64,000 nt of DNA from Deltaproteobacteria bacterium (lineage in GTDB: Bacteria > Myxococcota_A > Polyangia > Polyangiales > Ga0077539): assembly GCA_947477565.1 (NCBI GenBank), contig CANJUR010000001.1, positions 153,996 through 217,995 of the forward strand, read 5' to 3'. How positions within the stretch are numbered: position 1 is the stretch's first letter; each line of letters begins with the position of its first letter. Made by a program: the position numbers and the translations under genes. Below the pieces are notes generated by a model. It saw nothing but the letters and a program-made list of their open reading frames with translations, was not told the origin of the DNA and made no database searches. This document shows positions 61,574-64,000 of the stretch, one piece after another.

Positions 61574-61999
61574 ATGAACACCCTTCGCCATCGCATCGCC
61601 ATCGCGCTGCACGCCCTCACGCGCCCGACGCCCCGACGCCGAATGCGCGGCATGACCCTCGTCGAGATCATGATCGTCGTCGTGATCATGGGGTTGATCG
61701 CCAGCGCCGTGGGTATCGCGGTGTTTGACCAGGCCAAGAAGGCCCGCGTCGATACCGCCGGCCAGGAGGTGCGCACCATGGAGCACGCCATCGAACTCTG
61801 GCGCCAGGACCATCCCTCGGGCTGCCCGACGGTCGAGCGCCTCGTCTCCGACGGAATCCTCAACCGCCGCCAGCGGACAAGGGACCCATGGGACAACGAC
61901 TACCTGATCTCCTGTGAAAACGGCGAGACTAGCGTGCACTCCAAGGGTCCCGATGCCATCGACGGCAACGAGGACGACGTCCCGCGACGCCGCAACTGA
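61574..61999 (+). CDS. gspG: major pseudopilin GspG
   Basis: 141 residues from ATG 61574, 9 nt after AAAGGAG; ATG 61541 is an in-frame alternative. Prepilin site RMRG|MTLVEIMIVVVIMGL (Met in place of Phe at +1) with a leader of ~27 residues, long for the family. Cleaved by a PilD/GspO peptidase, not in the window. The mature part has QEVRTMEHAIELWRQDHPSG, DPWDNDYLISC and SKGPDAIDGNEDDV, the calcium-binding end of GspG. Confidence 0.93.
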   Translation: MNTLRHRIAIALHALTRPTPRRRMRGMTLVEIMIVVVIMGLIASAVGIAVFDQAKKARVDTAGQEVRTMEHAIELWRQDHPSGCPTVERLVSDGILNRRQRTRDPWDNDYLISCENGETSVHSKGPDAIDGNEDDVPRRRN

Positions 62000-62004
62000 C
62001 CTTC

Positions 62005-62748
62005 GTGCAAGGGATGCCCGCCGAACCTGGATCACCGACGCGCAGCGCAGCGCGGCAGCGGTCACGCGGGTTCACCTTGCTGGAGATCATGATCGTGGTG
62101 CTGCTCGGCGGGCTGATGGCGTCGAGCGCCGTAGTGGGCTTCGGCGCCACCCGTCGCGGGCGCTTACGGGCGGGCGCCGCGCGGGTCGCCGCGGCCATGC
62201 GCTTCGCCTACGTCCACGCGCTCACGACCGGCCGCGCCACCCGCCTCGTCTTCTCGATCGGAGAAAACCGCGTGTGGATCGAAGACACCGCGGACGCCCA
62301 CGTGCTTGACCCGAACGATCCGTTGCGAGCGGGTGGCGCAACAGTCGATGCGGAGGCGATCGAGGAGATCGCCAGGCGCGAGGCGGAGGCGCAGATCAAC
62401 CTCCGACCGCGCGCCCCGAGGGCAGAGTTCGCGCGCCCCGCGGGCAATCGCTTTCGCGTGCGCGAACTTGAGGGAATCGCCTTCACACGGCTCTACAGCT
62501 CTCACGAGGTCGAGCCCCGCGAACACGGCGACGGGTACATCTATTTCTTCACCGGCGGCGCGGCAGAGCCCGCCGTGGTGCTTCTGCATGGCGGCAACGA
62601 CGAGACCTTCTCCGTGATGCTCCACGGTGCGTCCGGGCGGCCAGAAATTTTCGACCACGCCATCGAGTTGCCGAAGATCGACGAGAACACGAACGACGAG
62701 CGCGACACCGACCTGCGCGACCAGCCCATTCGAGAGGCCGAGCGGTGA
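62005..62748 (+). CDS. gspH: minor pseudopilin GspH
   Basis: 247 residues from GTG 62005 (ATG 62014 also fits). Prepilin site RSRG|FTLLEIMIVVLLGGL. The body is beta-rich: RVAAAMRFAYVHALTTGRAT, then LHGASGRPEI at the end. At ~245 residues it is longer than usual GspH (~150-190), the extra being a charged stretch (EAIEEIARREAEAQINLRPR). Ends overlapping gspI. Confidence 0.85.
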   Translation: MQGMPAEPGSPTRSAARQRSRGFTLLEIMIVVLLGGLMASSAVVGFGATRRGRLRAGAARVAAAMRFAYVHALTTGRATRLVFSIGENRVWIEDTADAHVLDPNDPLRAGGATVDAEAIEEIARREAEAQINLRPRAPRAEFARPAGNRFRVRELEGIAFTRLYSSHEVEPREHGDGYIYFFTGGAAEPAVVLLHGGNDETFSVMLHGASGRPEIFDHAIELPKIDENTNDERDTDLRDQPIREAER

Positions 62749-63572
62749 GGGTTCGTTCACGGGCGGGGTTCACGCTCATCGAGGTCATGTTTGCGATCGC
62801 GATCCTGGCGATGGCGATGACCGTGGTGTTCTCCTCGAACATCATCGCGGCGCGCAGCACGATGCACTCGCGGGCGCTCACCCGCGCGACGATGATGGCC
62901 CGCTGTCGACTGACCGAAGCGGAGGCCTGGCTCACGTCCGACCGGCTCCCGGAGATGGACAAGACGCTCGAGGATCCTCCGACGGCGGGCGACGACCCGT
63001 GCTGCACCGACGGCGTCACGTGCGAAGCGCTGGTCGAGAAGATCGAGTTACCCAGTCCCGCGACGGTCGGAACGGCGGCGGGTAACCAGATCCTTGGGCA
63101 GGCTTCGCGCTCTGCGGCGGGCAGCTCTTTCGGCGGGGCGGCCGGCGTGGTGGGCGGCGACGGCGGGACGGGCGCAGCCCTCGGCGGTCTCTCTGGCGCG
63201 ATGGGCATGATGGCCGGTGGCGCGAGCGGCAGCAGTGGCAGCAGTGGTAGCGGCGCTGGGGCACCTGGCGGAGCGCCGTCGCCACGCGACATGGCGGGCA
63301 CCCTTCTGACGACCGTGTACCCGACCGTGAAGCCGCTGCTGGAGGGCGCGATTCGTCGGTTGAAGGTCACCGTGCGTTGGAACGAAGGCGAGCGCGAGCA
63401 CTCGTTTGTCATCATCGAGTACGTGACCAACCCGGGGCAGACGCTACCCACTGCGGAACTCATGAACGCGCTCTCGGGCCCTGGTGCCCAGACCGCGCCA
63501 GGGCAGACCGGCGCGTCGCCGCAGGTCCCCTCCAGCGGCATCGGGATGCCGCCTACCCTGAGGGCGCCGTGA
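62745..63572 (+). CDS. gspI: minor pseudopilin GspI with large Gly/Ser-rich insert
   Basis: 275 residues, GTG start. Prepilin site RAG|FTLIEVMFAIAILAMAM. The usual GspI is about 120-130 residues; here ~70 residues (AAGSSFGGAAGVVGGDGGTG ... SGSSGSSGSGAGAPGG) sit in the middle, before the strand AIRRLKVTVRWNEGEREHSF that marks the GspI end. Part of the tip complex with J and K. The insert is probably flexible and exposed. Confidence 0.85.
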   Translation: MRVRSRAGFTLIEVMFAIAILAMAMTVVFSSNIIAARSTMHSRALTRATMMARCRLTEAEAWLTSDRLPEMDKTLEDPPTAGDDPCCTDGVTCEALVEKIELPSPATVGTAAGNQILGQASRSAAGSSFGGAAGVVGGDGGTGAALGGLSGAMGMMAGGASGSSGSSGSGAGAPGGAPSPRDMAGTLLTTVYPTVKPLLEGAIRRLKVTVRWNEGEREHSFVIIEYVTNPGQTLPTAELMNALSGPGAQTAPGQTGASPQVPSSGIGMPPTLRAP

Positions 63573-64000
63573 CGACCCGACGGGCCCAGCGCGGGCTGAC
63601 CCTGCTCGAGGTGCTGGTCGCGTCGGCGATCCTGATCATGGTTGCGACGATGATCTGGGCCTCCTTTGACCAGACCGCGAAGCTGCGCTCGCGCATCGGC
63701 TACCGGCAGGAGAACGACTACCTGATGCGCACAGCGATCGGGCGCATCACCCGCGACCTGCGCGGCGCATACTTATCGCTGCACGTAAACCAGACGCAGA
63801 CGCTGCTCGCAGCGACGACGCAGTTCATGGGCAGTGGAGGCGGCTCGGGCGGTTCGGCGCTCGACATGGCGACCTTCACTCACCGGCGTCTGCGCCGCGG
63901 CAGCCACGAGGGCGACGCCTGCGAGGTGGGCTATCGGCTGGCCGATCGCCGCGGCGCCGACCGCCACGGCATGGACCTCCTGCGGCGAGAGCAAGCTCGC
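63569..64000 (+). CDS. gspJ: minor pseudopilin GspJ, 3'-truncated by the window
   Basis: 144 residues seen; the frame is open at the right edge. Starts at GTG overlapping the gspI stop. Prepilin site QRG|LTLLEVLVASAILIMVA (Leu at +1), then FDQTAKLRSRIGYRQENDYL and GRITRDLRGAYLS typical of GspJ. gspK, L and M are expected beyond the window. Confidence 0.88.
   Translation, partial: MTTRRAQRGLTLLEVLVASAILIMVATMIWASFDQTAKLRSRIGYRQENDYLMRTAIGRITRDLRGAYLSLHVNQTQTLLAATTQFMGSGGGSGGSALDMATFTHRRLRRGSHEGDACEVGYRLADRRGADRHGMDLLRREQAR

Overview
The window is a GC-rich chromosome segment from a delta-type bacterium, most likely a member of Myxococcota (Polyangia-like). The reasons are: many lipoprotein-signal proteins built from Cys-rich HCGACG-type repeats and FG-GAP calcium-binding propeller blades; MYXO-CTERM-like tails (Cys pair, transmembrane stretch, Arg run); an FHA/winged-helix regulator; a eukaryotic-type Ser/Thr kinase; and a densely packed type II secretion operon. 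No rRNA gene, CRISPR array or intact mobile element was found. The taxonomic call is inference from gene style, not from a marker gene.

Layout. 1-10.4 kb: surface and secreted proteins, namely a tandem pair of transglutaminase-like proteins (one apparently inactive), a 1549-residue Cys-rich/FG-GAP protein, a second FG-GAP lipoprotein, and two small Cys-rich lipoproteins that are paralogues of each other. 10.4-13.5 kb: an FHA/winged-helix regulator, a ParE-type toxin-antitoxin pair and a stranded C-terminal fragment of SelB. 13.5-18 kb: three secreted proteins in a row; a thioredoxin-like lipoprotein and a predicted two-protease protein share a distinctive Cys module. 18-22.5 kb: decayed IS91-type transposases in opposite orientations, an FG-GAP/ASPIC-UnbV protein and a repeat-bearing gap. 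22.5-25.6 kb: mdh-sucC-sucD TCA-cycle operon (minus strand). 25.7-34.5 kb: a kinase with an altered DFG motif, a PDZ protein, a PfkB sugar kinase, a lipoprotein, and a large protein carrying a MYXO-CTERM-like signal in its middle. 34.6 kb: tRNA-Leu(UAA).

34.7-41.4 kb is the most interesting region: two acyl carrier proteins divergent from a ketosynthase, a second ketosynthase that has lost all its catalytic residues, and an alpha-oxoamine synthase of the serine-palmitoyltransferase type. This looks like a compact pathway making a long-chain amino-ketone (sphingoid-like) lipid. A membrane-bound, degenerate sigma-54-activator-like protein follows. 41.4-52.4 kb: a rhomboid-like protein with no visible catalytic residues, a Tol system (TolQ, TolR, TolA-like, TolB) interrupted by an ECF sigma factor on the opposite strand, then uridine kinase, ferredoxin, a HAD phosphatase, a TPR protein and an orphan CcmB. 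52.4-53.3 kb: an exported homologue of the animal Fam20C secretory-pathway kinase. 54.4 kb to the end: type II secretion operon gspC-D-E-F-(GspG-like)-G-H-I-J, with gspJ cut by the window end. T2SS could export many of the secreted proteins encoded elsewhere in the window, but that link is inference.
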